Source: Beauveria sp. NWAFU-1 (taxonomy: Eukaryota > Ascomycota > Sordariomycetes > Hypocreales > Cordycipitaceae). Taken from it: a DNA stretch of 64,000 nt. The stretch spans positions 496,001 through 560,000 of the forward strand of contig JANBXD010000008.1 in NCBI GenBank assembly GCA_024472245.1. Direction: 5' to 3'. The position numbers and the translations under genes were made by a program. Shown piece by piece: positions 22,546 through 32,518 of the stretch; position 1 is the first letter of the stretch, and each line of letters opens with the position of its first letter. The notes beneath the pieces are model-generated. The model saw nothing but the letters and a program-made list of their open reading frames with translations, was not told where the DNA came from and searched no databases.

Positions 22546-24363
22546 ATGGCAAGGCTAAAGCCAAATACGCCCCGGCTTCGGGCATCCCACTCGAAATCCC
22601 GTCAAGGATGTCACGCATGCAAGTATGTTTGCCCTTGTCCCTTCCGCTCGCCTGAGCAACAGAGAAAAAGCAGGTCCTTGCTTCTCTCCACCAAGGCGCA
22701 TCAGTGCCCGGCCAGCTCGGGAGAAAATGCAAAATCGCCTTGGAATAACTTGACCAACGTGTTGACTTTATTCGTTTCCTCTAGAACAAGGCATGTAAAG
22801 TGCGACGAGACTCAGCCAGCATGCCTTCGATGTGTCCGAAATGGGCGAACTTGCACGCCTCACGACACCAGCAGGCCAACGGTCCGCCAGCACAGGCAGT
22901 TCAGATCCATATGCTTTTCCGGGCCTGCCAATTCTTTTGTCGTGCAAGATGACTCAATCATGGCCCTGGAATATTTCTACACCCGGACCCTGCCGCTCTT
23001 TGACGTCTCAGAGCCTAATTTCCTCTGGCAGTCGTTGCGGCGAGACGCCCCAAGCGACCAGTCTTTGTGCTACATTGCAGCCGCCCTCGGCCTCGAGCAT
23101 ATGCACATGGCGCGGGAATCTGTGCATGGCTATCTCGAAAACTCTTGTCGCTTAAATGGCCGCGCCCTGCGTTCGATGCAGAAATCCCTGTTTACACAAT
23201 CGCCAGCGCAGATTGCCGCGGCCGCTTTTCTGTCCTTGTTGATGGCGATTCTACAGGGCCTTCGAGGGCGGCAAAGTGACATGCTTGTCCATCTGCGATG
23301 CGGCTCTACCATTGCGCAGCAAGGCATTAAAGCCTACGGCAAAATAGCCCGCCCGGAACTGGGCGAGACTCTCCGGCTATTAAGAAAATACTGCATTTCT
23401 ACCATGGTATTTGATTCAATTGGCATAGAGGCTGACAAGACGGCAGCCATAATGAGAAGCGAGTTTGCGTTAATCGAGGACTTGCCCTTAGGCTGGGATC
23501 AGAACGATCATACCATGGCAGCAGAGGTGGATGTACTCGTCGAGGAGCTGATGCAGTTCATGCGAGGCTTTCGGTCGCCCCAGCATGATGCGTATGGCAA
23601 TATTGTCGCGGTGCATGCACATACACGCGCGCACCCTTGCTACAACCAGTTCTCAAGGCCGATTCTATCTAGGCTTGCTGCAAAACAGTCTATGCTCGAG
23701 CTTACTCTAGAAGAACGGCTGTCCGCAAATCGAGTCGCACGAGTTACGTCGGTCCTGTTGCAATTTGCACTGCCTCAGTGTCTATTGGTCAAGATATATC
23801 TCCGCTGCTGTTGCTACAAGCAAAGCCGCTTCGAGGATGAAATGCCCATCTTTCGAAGAATTGTCGACTTGGAAAGAGCTAGTTTATTATCCTTGCATGA
23901 CTCTCAGAAACACATTTCTGCCATGCCTTTCTCGCTTGGTCTTGGAGCTATTGGCTGCCTCGTGTCGGTAGTAAGGCTCTGTCCCGTCACCCAAACTCGA
24001 CACGAGGCAGTCGAATTACTTGATCTGTGTCCACCGACAGAGGGATTCTGGTCTGTTGAGCTCGCGCGGCGCCTCTGCACTACCATTCTGGAATTTGAGA
24101 AACAACTGGCGGCAGCGGCGGGGAATGGCATTGGCTCAGCACCGTCACAACTCACTCCAAGACAGTGCAGAGTGAGCTATCACAACTTTGGTGCTGAATC
24201 AGAGCAGGTTGTCACAACAGTCCGCTTGTTTCGCAGCATGGGCAACGCGGAAACACTGAATTATGAGGATGTGATCCTCTCGGGCCCGTCAAAACCGAAC
24301 AGCACTCTGACCTCGGTGCCCACGCAAAGGCCTGTGACTGAGTGGCGTTCTTGGCAGGGATAA
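22546..24363 (+). CDS. Zn2Cys6 transcription factor
   Basis: Predicted 551-residue regulator in two exons (22546-22622, 22785-24363) around a 162-bp intron, long for this window. The intron splits the zinc cluster after the second cysteine; joined, it reads CHAC-KTRHVKC, then CDETQPACLRCVRNGRTC, with the full six-cysteine spacing. The rest (FYTRTLPLFDVSEPNFLW, then a helical, leucine-rich region) resembles the C-terminal domain of many fungal regulators of this type, which lack a clear PF04082 motif. No membrane segment. Its divergent placement next to the ABC transporter suggests it controls efflux, but that is inference. Confidence 0.85.
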   Translation: MARLKPNTPRLRASHSKSRQGCHACKYVCPCPFRSPEQQRKSRSLLLSTKAHQCPASSGENAKSPWNNLTNVLTLFVSSRTRHVKCDETQPACLRCVRNGRTCTPHDTSRPTVRQHRQFRSICFSGPANSFVVQDDSIMALEYFYTRTLPLFDVSEPNFLWQSLRRDAPSDQSLCYIAAALGLEHMHMARESVHGYLENSCRLNGRALRSMQKSLFTQSPAQIAAAAFLSLLMAILQGLRGRQSDMLVHLRCGSTIAQQGIKAYGKIARPELGETLRLLRKYCISTMVFDSIGIEADKTAAIMRSEFALIEDLPLGWDQNDHTMAAEVDVLVEELMQFMRGFRSPQHDAYGNIVAVHAHTRAHPCYNQFSRPILSRLAAKQSMLELTLEERLSANRVARVTSVLLQFALPQCLLVKIYLRCCCYKQSRFEDEMPIFRRIVDLERASLLSLHDSQKHISAMPFSLGLGAIGCLVSVVRLCPVTQTRHEAVELLDLCPPTEGFWSVELARRLCTTILEFEKQLAAAAGNGIGSAPSQLTPRQCRVSYHNFGAESEQVVTTVRLFRSMGNAETLNYEDVILSGPSKPNSTLTSVPTQRPVTEWRSWQG

Positions 24364-24930
24364 AAGGTTCGCGGTTAACTGGCGTACAACTACGTCAATA
24401 GAAATGTACATGTGCAGACAATTCGGGCTCTGTCACCTGGGCGTGGGTGGTCGATATTATGCAGTGTGTGCAGCGTACAAGCCACTTACAACACCACCGG
24501 CAAAGAAACAGGGCCGACCATGTATGCGGCACGGCATATGGCCGAATCCAATATCATACCAGCCCCAGACATTTCCCCCGCAATAGCAACAGCCGGACAT
24601 GACCGGAGCAGACCAAGCCTCCTGAAAGGGGAGAAATTCCCCTAGTTAATGTTGAATTGGGCGCACTTGTCGGCAAGCTGGCCCGCACATCGCAAGCGTC
24701 TATGCCAGAAAAGGAAATGTCGATACGACCTACAGCCACAATCCACATCAACCCAACCCCAAGATTATGGCAGGCTTTGCAGGTCCATGTCAAATGAAAA
24801 GTCAATATAAATCGACCACTCCGCTCGCAACCTTGATTGGGTCTATCTGTTCTGAGATGCTATAACACACTTTTCCACTTCCATTTTACCATCTCACGCC
24901 GGCACAGCTTACTCTCACAAGAGACAAAAC
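24364..24930. other. Promoter region of the M28-like gene
   Basis: About 570 bp, no convincing ORF. TATAAAT-like sequence lies on the plus strand near 24805, about 125 bp before the M28-like start codon. Confidence 0.45.
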
Positions 24931-26595
24931 ATGCGTTGCTCGCCACTATTAAGTCTTGGTACGCTCCTGCTGATCGCCTTGCCCGCGCTGGGAACATCAA
25001 CTTCTCGCAAGATTGATGAAGATAGCTTCGCGTCGGCCAAGGAGCTCTTCGCAATCAACCAGCATATTGGAGGAGCTGGCTTGCGCGGCACAGCTAGCGC
25101 GAGGCAGAATGCACTGATTGACTGGCTTGATGGACAGCTGCGACAAGTCTCCGGTCTTGACTTGTCCTACAACTCGTTCAATTTGACGAGATGGGAGCCG
25201 CAGCAGGACAACCTTGGCGAATCTGCTTCACTGAAGCTTCTTTATCCTGGGGCGTGCTCCAATACGCTCAATGTCGCCGGCGCCATGCCATATACTCGAG
25301 TTACCAACAGCAATCCTGTCAAGGCTGAACTTTTGTACGTTGCGCAAGGGACAAAACTGTCGACCGTCAATGCGACAAACAATATTGTCATCCGCGACGT
25401 CGCGTTTCAGTCTGTTCCTTTTCCACTTCTCTTCGCCGTGAGCAACTTTCGAACTGCCGACCTGGATAGCGTGGCCAAGGGCAACTACTCGCGGTATGTG
25501 TAACTTTTTTTCCCGGATGTTTTCTGCGCAGAAAAATGCTAATCCTCACCTTCTCCACCGCCTCAAAGACCGTATACCGCAAGCTTCAACGACGAAATCA
25601 TCGATGCGACAGCCGCTGGTGCCCTCGGCATCATCTTCGCATGGAACGTGCCGCAAAAATACGTGCAGTCGTATTTCGACCCGCACGAGGGAACCATGTA
25701 TCGAATCCCCGGCGTCTTTGTCGGCGTGGAAGTCGCAGAAAATCTGAAAGAGGCCGCGTCGCAGGGTCTCATTGCAGAGCTAGACGTCTGCGGTGAGATC
25801 AATCCGTCGACGACCAAGGAGATATTTGCCACGCTGCCGGGAATGACCCCGGACACTGTCATCGTCACCTCCCATACGGATGGCAACACATGGATCCAAG
25901 ACAATGGCGTCTCTGGCGTGCTGGCTCTTGCGCGTTACTTTGCAGCGCAGCCCCTCTCCTCGCGCAACAAGACGCTGCAGTTTGTCTTCACATCGTCGCA
26001 TTTGCACTACAGCACAGACGGCAATGGGATGCTCGCCAAGCGTCTGGACCAAGGCTATGACAATGGGAACACGACCTTTGTTTTCCCGCTGGAGCACATG
26101 GGCGCCAAAGAGATCCTCCCCACTCCTAGACTGGACAAGCATCTCCCCGGCCAGGACCTCGCCTACACAGGTAAAGGCGAGGTCACGCTTTGGGCTGTGG
26201 GACCGTCTGATGCACTGCGCGACGCAGCCTTAGACGCTGTCAAATACCGCAAACTGGACCGCACGTCGATTATGCCGGGGATAGGTCTGCCAAACGCAAC
26301 TGTCGTGCCCGAGTATCAGTCGTTTGGTGGCATTGGGACGCCATACCACGTGGCTCTTATTCCAACCATGGCGATTGTTTCAGGGCCGTGGTCGCTGTGG
26401 GCGCCGTACTTTGGAGCAGAGGCTCTGGATTTTGACCGCCTTCGGCAGCAATTGCTGGCGGCAGGGGATGTGTTACTGAGCGTGGATGGACTCTCAAGAG
26501 AAGAAATCGCAGGCGGCTATCTCGAGTACAGACGGCAACGTGCAGCTGGCACACCGACTGCATATCAAAAGCCGATACCCGAATTTGCCCCTTGA
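24931..26595 (+). CDS. Secreted M28-like aminopeptidase-fold protein, metal site altered
   Basis: Predicted 529 residues in two exons (24931-25493, 25569-26595). Signal peptide MRCSPLLSLGTLLLIALPALG. An inserted PA-like domain (IIDATAAGALGIIFAW) precedes the peptidase fold. The core VIVTSHTDGNTWIQDNGVSG corresponds to the M28 block carrying the first zinc ligands (H290 and nearby Asp). The next block should read FTSGEE with the catalytic and zinc-binding glutamates, but here it is FVFTSSHLHYSTDG, with no glutamate. Known fungal relatives of this shape also lack it, so the protein may be an inactive or repurposed member. Several Asn glycosylation sites fit secretion. The neighbours do not tell its role. 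Confidence 0.8.
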
Positions 26596-27835
26596 AAAGA
26601 CTGTTTTATGTACAAACCCCATTTGCGATAAATATGATTATTACTGTCGTATTCTTTATAGCACACAAATTAGTATTATAGCGACCTACTCCACTAGTTG
26701 CTATTAGGTAGAAGCTTTGTCATATCGACTTGGTTATCGTCATTTCTCTGCACGAGGTTGGTGTAACGGTTCCTGTGCCGCCACGCCAACTGGCAAAAGA
26801 CTAGGCATTAATCTCAGTGCGAGCATTGACCAGGAATCCAACCAAGGCCAATGTAGTGTATACGCGTTACAGTTGGTCGAAATAGTCTAGGGTAGGGTGG
26901 TGGAGGCGCGAAGGTGGGCGTTCTGGAGCATAGTTGGAACGCGTGCCTGGACCAACGTAGGTGTTTTTCTCATCAAATTTAAAACAAAATCTTATACAGT
27001 ATGTGGCTTGTTGAAATTGGCAATGTAAAAGTGACTATTATTTAGGCGAAGAACTAAACGTTTTTTATGTCTTATTTGACAGTTTATTGCTCTCAATCTT
27101 TCGTTGCATAGTTGAATGATGGCATTTACCCCATATGATGCTATTGGCCTGTACCTTCCAAATGCGTATCTACTAATCAACTAAATGCAGCTTCTCCCCG
27201 GCCGCGTGAATGCGACTGCAGCATTGTCATGGAGGATCTGGAGTAACTAGTGTGTTAGGGTAGCTGGTCGCAAACGGTTCTTTTACAGACCACACTTCAA
27301 GAACCCATGTTTTGCGTTGTCGCGCAGCATAGCAAGTAATACAAACGTGTGGACTACAGCGGACCGACTATGCTAAAGCTTGTATGGAGCGGCCTCCGCC
27401 GCCAACTTGTCAGCTCGCGACTATTCATCCTCCAATAGCTTATATCCTTACACCAGTAGGTTCCCCTTTTCCCGACTTCCCGGTAAAGATAACTGAAGAA
27501 ATGCGCGGCATGTAGGGGATGGTTCCCCGCGTGCCCGCGTGCTGGTAGCGAGCGTTGCAGGCATCGTAGACATCGCAGACAAATGTTGCGTCCAAGCTGC
27601 GTCTGGCGTGGGTGTCGGCCTCAGCCTCAGCCTCGTCTGTCTGCCACTCGTCATCACAATCGCCATGACAATCACCAATCGCTGAGGTGCTACCGCGAGC
27701 CAAAAATAGGTATAAAATATCTCGAAATATTAGAAACGTACATCCTGTTCCTTACTGCAAGTTTTCAAGGTGCATTTATGCCGAGGACGCCTTCATTCCC
27801 GCAAGGCAATAAGCAAGAATATGATTAGCTTACAG
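26596..27835. other. Intergenic region
   Basis: About 1.2 kb with no supported gene. A minus-strand ORF at 27440-27703 (87 codons) is possible but has no recognisable motif and overlaps other frames. Confidence 0.45.
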
Positions 27836-27841
27836 TCCGTC

Positions 27842-28330
27842 TTAGACCCGCGCGGCAACTACCTCGTCCCCAGCTAGCACACGACGTCCCTCACCTACAT
27901 CAACGGCACGAGCGGCGCGCTACTCTGGCATATAGGCGGCGACCTGGACCAGTTCGACGCGGTGCCCCTCGGCACGCGCCTCCTCTTCGCTCGGCAGCAC
28001 GACGCCCGCCTGTAGCCCGACGGCACCACCATGACGCTGCTCGACAACAACGCGTCAGGTTAACGCGCAGGCCCTGCCTGCATCGTCCGGCGAGGTCCTC
28101 TGCGACGCGCTTCGCACCCGCCGCCCTCTTCTCCTTCCAGCCGACCGGGGCACGTGGGTCAGGCCGCCGCTGTGGCGGCCAAGCGCGGCCGTCATCGGTC
28201 GCGTCGTGTACGTTTGCTGGAACGGCGCGACCGAGGTGGCCACTTGGCGGCTGAATGAGGCTGAAAATTCCTGAGCGCCGGAAGTCGACCGTCATACGAT
28301 GCTGCTCGGTACACCGGAACTTGACCTATC
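27842..28330 (+). pseudogene. Arylsulfotransferase-like pseudogene fragment
   Basis: In one plus-strand frame, from 27842, the translation contains GNYLVPS, HTTSLTYINGTSGALLWHIGG, LLFARQHDARL and TMTLLDNN, blocks of the fungal arylsulfotransferase-like family (PF14269 type). The frame is broken by TAG after VPS and again after HDARL, and ends near 28062. A further family block, VVYVCWNGATEVATWRL, reappears near 28205-28255 in a plus-strand frame with a stop soon after. The N-terminal half of the gene is missing. The stops fit C-to-T or G-to-A change. These proteins are normally secreted or membrane-linked; this copy cannot make one. Confidence 0.65.
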
Positions 28331-30135
28331 CGGCTGAGGCTTTTTTTCTCTTTTCGCATTGTCTTGGTTCGGATCGTGAACGCAATGAGTGAACGAGGCC
28401 GAGAGCACAGACGGTCGTCCAAAAACATCGAGCCACTGCGGACGGACCCCTTGCGAGAAAACAAGACCGGGGTTCTGGGATGAATGGGCATGTCATTTGG
28501 CCGCATCAGGATGAGGTCGTGACTATTTGGGCGCTGTCAGCTGTCACGATCGTGCGATGGCGTTTTGATGTGAAATGCGGAGCTGGCGGGCCGGATCTTT
28601 TTAACTTTGCTAGTTTTGTCCCCCGGCGCGGAGGCGCTCGCAACGTGCTCGTTGTCAGCTGTTTTCTGTAATACTAGTGTTTTCTGTAATACTAGTGTTT
28701 TCTGTTAGTGCTAGAGAAAAAAGGAAAAAAAGTGCAATCGATGGATTGCATTGGTCAATAATACGAAACGAGAGTCGGACAGTCTCCGGGTCGAGTCTGG
28801 TCCCTGGCGCGCGGATGTTGCGAGGTCTAGAAAAGAATGCTGTTCACATTGGCAATTTGAACCATGTAATTTTCTATGAATCGTCATCGATAAATTAATC
28901 AGCTCTTATCATTTCGCCCTACTTTTTATGGAATTTGTAACGTGTCTGACCAAATTCATCACATATTGTTTGCTCCGGACAGGACGGACTGGGGAGGACC
29001 TGGGGACTTGGCAGGGCGGGGTCGTAGTCCCAATGAAGCTGGAAAGCCGAGCACCGATTATCTCAACAGTCACTCTCGACCCTGATCGACCGGAAAAAAC
29101 GGATCCGCAAGAAGCAAATCTTCCGGAGCTTAACAAGTCGTTGGGTTCGGGTTAGAGTTCGGAGTAGCGTGGTCTGGCGTGCTGGTTTCGCGTTTTGGCG
29201 ATAGTAGAACTACTAGCCTAGTTAGTGTATGAATTAGTGTCCTTGTTCCTGCATATCACAAGGCAAGTCCCGTCAGGTCGGCATAAACGGCATGACAGGC
29301 GACGATGACATGCAATGCAGGGATATGGCAAGGCCGACGATGACATGCAAAGCAGGGATATGGCAAGGTCGACGATGACATGCAATGCAGGGATATATAG
29401 CAAGGCCGACGATGACATCTCGCCGGGATAGGGCAAGGCCGTGCGCAGGGCCAAGGAATGGGCATGTGGGATAAATGATGAATGATGAATGAATTTGGCA
29501 CTTGGCTATGTTCCGATGAAAACCATTTCCTCCAGGCATCCCATAACGTAAGCTAGGTTGCTAGGTTGGTCAAGGACGGAGTGGCTCCAATTTTTCTCCA
29601 GCTCACTCAGCAGGTGCCGGAGCCGAGTACTACCCTACCATGACCGAGGCATTCTTGGTGGTCCAGGCTCAGCTGGGGCTCCTTTTTCACAGCTGCCAAC
29701 ACCACACTAGCTTGCGGGCCGGGGCAGCCCCCGTAACCGGATACGGGGGCGACTCTGACAAGGAATCTGTCAAACAGCAAAATTGGTGGGCACCCACACG
29801 GAATTTTGCGAGTGCTAATTTGCCCTACATTTTGACAGAATCGTTCTCCACTGGAAATCGCACAGTGGCTTGGTTGTGAGGCTTATCATAGTTCTGATAG
29901 CCCCAAGTTGGTTATATTTGCACCAGCGTGGCGTCTAGCTTTCGACTCGCTCACCGTTGTCACCGCGCAACACTTCCATTTACAGCCAAGTTCACCGAGA
30001 CAATGTAAGCCACAAGATCGGGGATTCCAACAACACCGAAACAAGGTTTTGACCAACTATTCAGGACAAACGAAAAATGTGACACTAAAAGGAAAATTCA
30101 ATAATTAAGCTAACAAAAACAAGAAAAAATAGGTA
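28331..30135. other. Intergenic region
   Basis: About 1.8 kb. It holds a 35-bp tandem repeat at 29300-29440 and a short direct repeat (TGTTTTCTGTAATACTAG, almost three copies) near 28677-28720. The small ORFs, including one at 29640-29879, have no supporting features. Confidence 0.45.
29300..29440. repeat. 35-bp tandem repeat, four copies
   Basis: Four units starting with CGACGATGACAT follow one another at 29300, 29335, 29370 and 29407; the last is more diverged. The open frames on the minus strand are products of the repeat. Confidence 0.8.
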
Positions 30136-31686
30136 TTACAAGGAGAAGAACAGACTGGCGACGGTCAGCGCCAGTGGCACGTAGTAGAAGCCAGTTGTTT
30201 TATGGCGTGTTGCGCTGCCAGTGACGACGGGGACGCCACCCGAACCCGTGACGGTAGGAACGCCACTGCCTGAACCAGAACCAGAGGCAGACGGAGAATT
30301 CGCCCCGGATCCAGAGGTTGACGAACCAGAGCCATTGCCAGAGCCGTTGCCAGAGCCGTCCCCAGAACCGTTGGCAGAGCCAGAGCCATTGCCATTGCCT
30401 GAACCATTTCCTGAACCACTGCCTGAGCCACTGCCTGAACCATTTCCAGAACCAGTTCCAGAACCATTGCCTGAGCCAGAACCATTGCCTGAGCCAGAAC
30501 CATTGCCTGAGCCAGAACCATTGCCTGAGCCAGAACCATTGCCTGAGCCAGAACCATTGCCAGAACCCGTCCCAGAACCATTGCCTGAGCCAGAACCATT
30601 GCCTGAGCCAGAACCATTGCCTGAGCCAGAACCATTGCCTGAGCCAGAACCATTGCCTGAGCCAGAACCATTGCCAGAACCCGTCCCAGAACCATTGCCT
30701 GAGCCAGAACCATTGCCTGAGCCAGAACCATTGCCTGAGCCAGAACCATTGCCTGAGCCAGAACCATTGCCTGAGCCAGAACCATTGCCTGAGCCGTCTC
30801 CAGAACCGTCTCCAGAACCGTCCCCAGAACCGTCGCCAGAGCCGTTGCCAGAGCCGTTGCCAGAGCCAGAGCCATTGCCATTGCCTGAACCATCTCCTGA
30901 ACCATTGCCTGAACCGTCTCCAGAACCGTCTCCAGAACCGTTTCCAGAGCCGTTGCCAGAGCCGTTGCCAGAGCCGTTGCCAGAGCCGTTGCCAGAGCCA
31001 GAGCCATTGCCAGAACCCGTCCCAGAACCATTGCCTGAGCCAGAACCATTGCCTGAGCCAGAACCATTACCTGAGCCAGTTCCATTGCCAGAACCATTTC
31101 CAGAGCCGTTTCCAGAGCCATTGCCCGAGCCATGGCCATTATCGCCTCCGGGATTGTTGCCGGTCTGGCAATTGGGGCAATCAACTCCAGTGTTACCGCC
31201 GGTGTTACCACCAGGGTTGTTGCCGTTGCCTCCGGGATTGACCCCGTTGCCTCCGGGGCTGTTGCCATTGCCGCCGGGGTTGTTGCCATTGCCACCGGGG
31301 TTGTTGCCATTACCCCCGGGGTTGTTGTCATTGCCCCCGGGGTTGTTGCCATTGCCGCCTGGGTTGTTGCCATTGCCACCGGGGTTGTTGCCATTGCCTC
31401 CGGGGTTGTTGCCATTGCCACCGGGGTTGTTGCCATTGCCTCCGGGGTTGTTGCCGTTGCCCCCGGGGTTGTTGCCGTTGCCCCCGGGGTTGTTGCCATT
31501 GCCTCCAGGGCTGCTTCCGGTGCCCGTAGGCGTAGGTGCTCCCGTAACTGTCTGGGTAGGAAGCGTGGTGGTACTTGTGACTGTTGAAAGCGTCACTGTC
31601 TCAGTCGTTGGACATCCGTCAACGAGAGAAAGATAGCCAGCGCTGAAAAGCAGCGAAAGCGCTGCGGTGGTAGCTGGAACGCGCAT
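30136..31686 (-). CDS. GPI-anchor-type wall protein of Gly-Asn and Gly-Ser repeats
   Basis: Predicted 516 residues, single exon. I chose the ATG at 31686, which gives a signal peptide (MRVPATTAALSLLFSAGYLS); an in-frame ATG 18 codons upstream would put charged residues before it. A short Thr-rich stretch is followed by about 14 units of PGGNGNN (21 bp each), a single Cys pair (CPNCQ), and then a long array of SGNGSG units in 6- and 18-bp repeats with GTGSG spacers. The C-terminus ends in a hydrophobic stretch (YYVPLALTVASLFFSL) after a small-residue region, as expected for GPI attachment. TATAAGA lies about 85 bp upstream. It is likely a cell-wall or surface protein with a flexible stalk; function unknown. 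The opposite strand stays open through the repeats, which I regard as an artefact. Confidence 0.8.
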   Translation of the reverse strand: MRVPATTAALSLLFSAGYLSLVDGCPTTETVTLSTVTSTTTLPTQTVTGAPTPTGTGSSPGGNGNNPGGNGNNPGGNGNNPGGNGNNPGGNGNNPGGNGNNPGGNGNNPGGNGNNPGGNDNNPGGNGNNPGGNGNNPGGNGNSPGGNGVNPGGNGNNPGGNTGGNTGVDCPNCQTGNNPGGDNGHGSGNGSGNGSGNGSGNGTGSGNGSGSGNGSGSGNGSGTGSGNGSGSGNGSGNGSGNGSGNGSGNGSGDGSGDGSGNGSGDGSGNGNGSGSGNGSGNGSGDGSGDGSGDGSGDGSGNGSGSGNGSGSGNGSGSGNGSGSGNGSGSGNGSGTGSGNGSGSGNGSGSGNGSGSGNGSGSGNGSGSGNGSGTGSGNGSGSGNGSGSGNGSGSGNGSGSGNGSGSGNGSGTGSGNGSGSGSGSGSGNGSGNGNGSGSANGSGDGSGNGSGNGSGSSTSGSGANSPSASGSGSGSGVPTVTGSGGVPVVTGSATRHKTTGFYYVPLALTVASLFFSL

Positions 31687-32518
31687 GGCGATGAAAGAGT
31701 GAAGAACCTTGGGAAAAAATAAGTACAATGGTGGGTGCAAGGTGAGTTACAGTGGAATGATGGGCTGCTAAAGACTCTTATACAGGATGGCAAGATGTTT
31801 TTGCTCAAGCCTCACCGTGCCACAAGGACATGACTAGCTCGGTCTGTCCGTGACCGCCAGCTGTATCCTAGCTCGTCCCAAAACGCTCCGAAAGTTAATA
31901 GATAGAGCTTGTATGTTTTGAGACGTCTGTGGATTCTTGATATCTTCATGGCTTGCGGTCTAGATACCAAGAGTCCTCTGCGACGTTGACGGTGTGGGTG
32001 GGCTGTCGAGAGAACGCGTAAACTCAAATCGAGCGGCTTTTCTTTTTTTCTGAGAAATATGCTAAACAAAAAACAATAGTTAGATTCAGCCGCAACGTAG
32101 ATATCAGCTGATCCAGGCAGCCGGGGGAGACTAGTAGCCTAGGATGTGGGCGGGAGAGTCTGGAATCGTCCTAGCAGACGAAGCCGGTAAGCCACCGCGA
32201 CGACTCGCGTACCCTCTCCATCGTCCTCGCCGGAAAGGGATAAGTTGTCGAAAATTTGCAATAGTTTTGACATTCTCTACCAGCTGAGTAGAGAGGCGTA
32301 AATAAATCTTTTTGGCTTGAACTTAATTCACGACCGTGTTCCTGCGGCTATGCCGAGCCTCCTCCCTCCTGTCAGTTGTTGCAACTGGGGCTCTCCTTGC
32401 TGACTATAAACACTCGTACCATCCAGTGAAGAGATTCAGCCCAACTCGTGTCTTCATCCAAGGAGGAATACAGCTCTGCAGAAGCCTTGCTCGTCACATT
32501 CTTCTTCAATTCCTCATC
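31687..32518. promoter_or_regulatory. Divergent upstream region of two surface-protein genes
   Basis: About 830 bp between two divergently transcribed repeat-rich genes. TATAAGA on the minus strand at about 31778 serves the left gene. For the right gene an upstream in-frame ATG at about 32336 exists, but its N-terminal product is less like a signal peptide. Confidence 0.4.

Noticed and set aside
30221..31636. Long plus-strand ORF of Pro-Glu-Pro repeats
   Set aside because: It is the complement of the Gly/Ser/Asn repeat gene. The repeat units happen to lack stops on the other strand; there is no signal peptide or any non-repeat domain. The minus-strand gene has both a signal peptide and a GPI-type tail.
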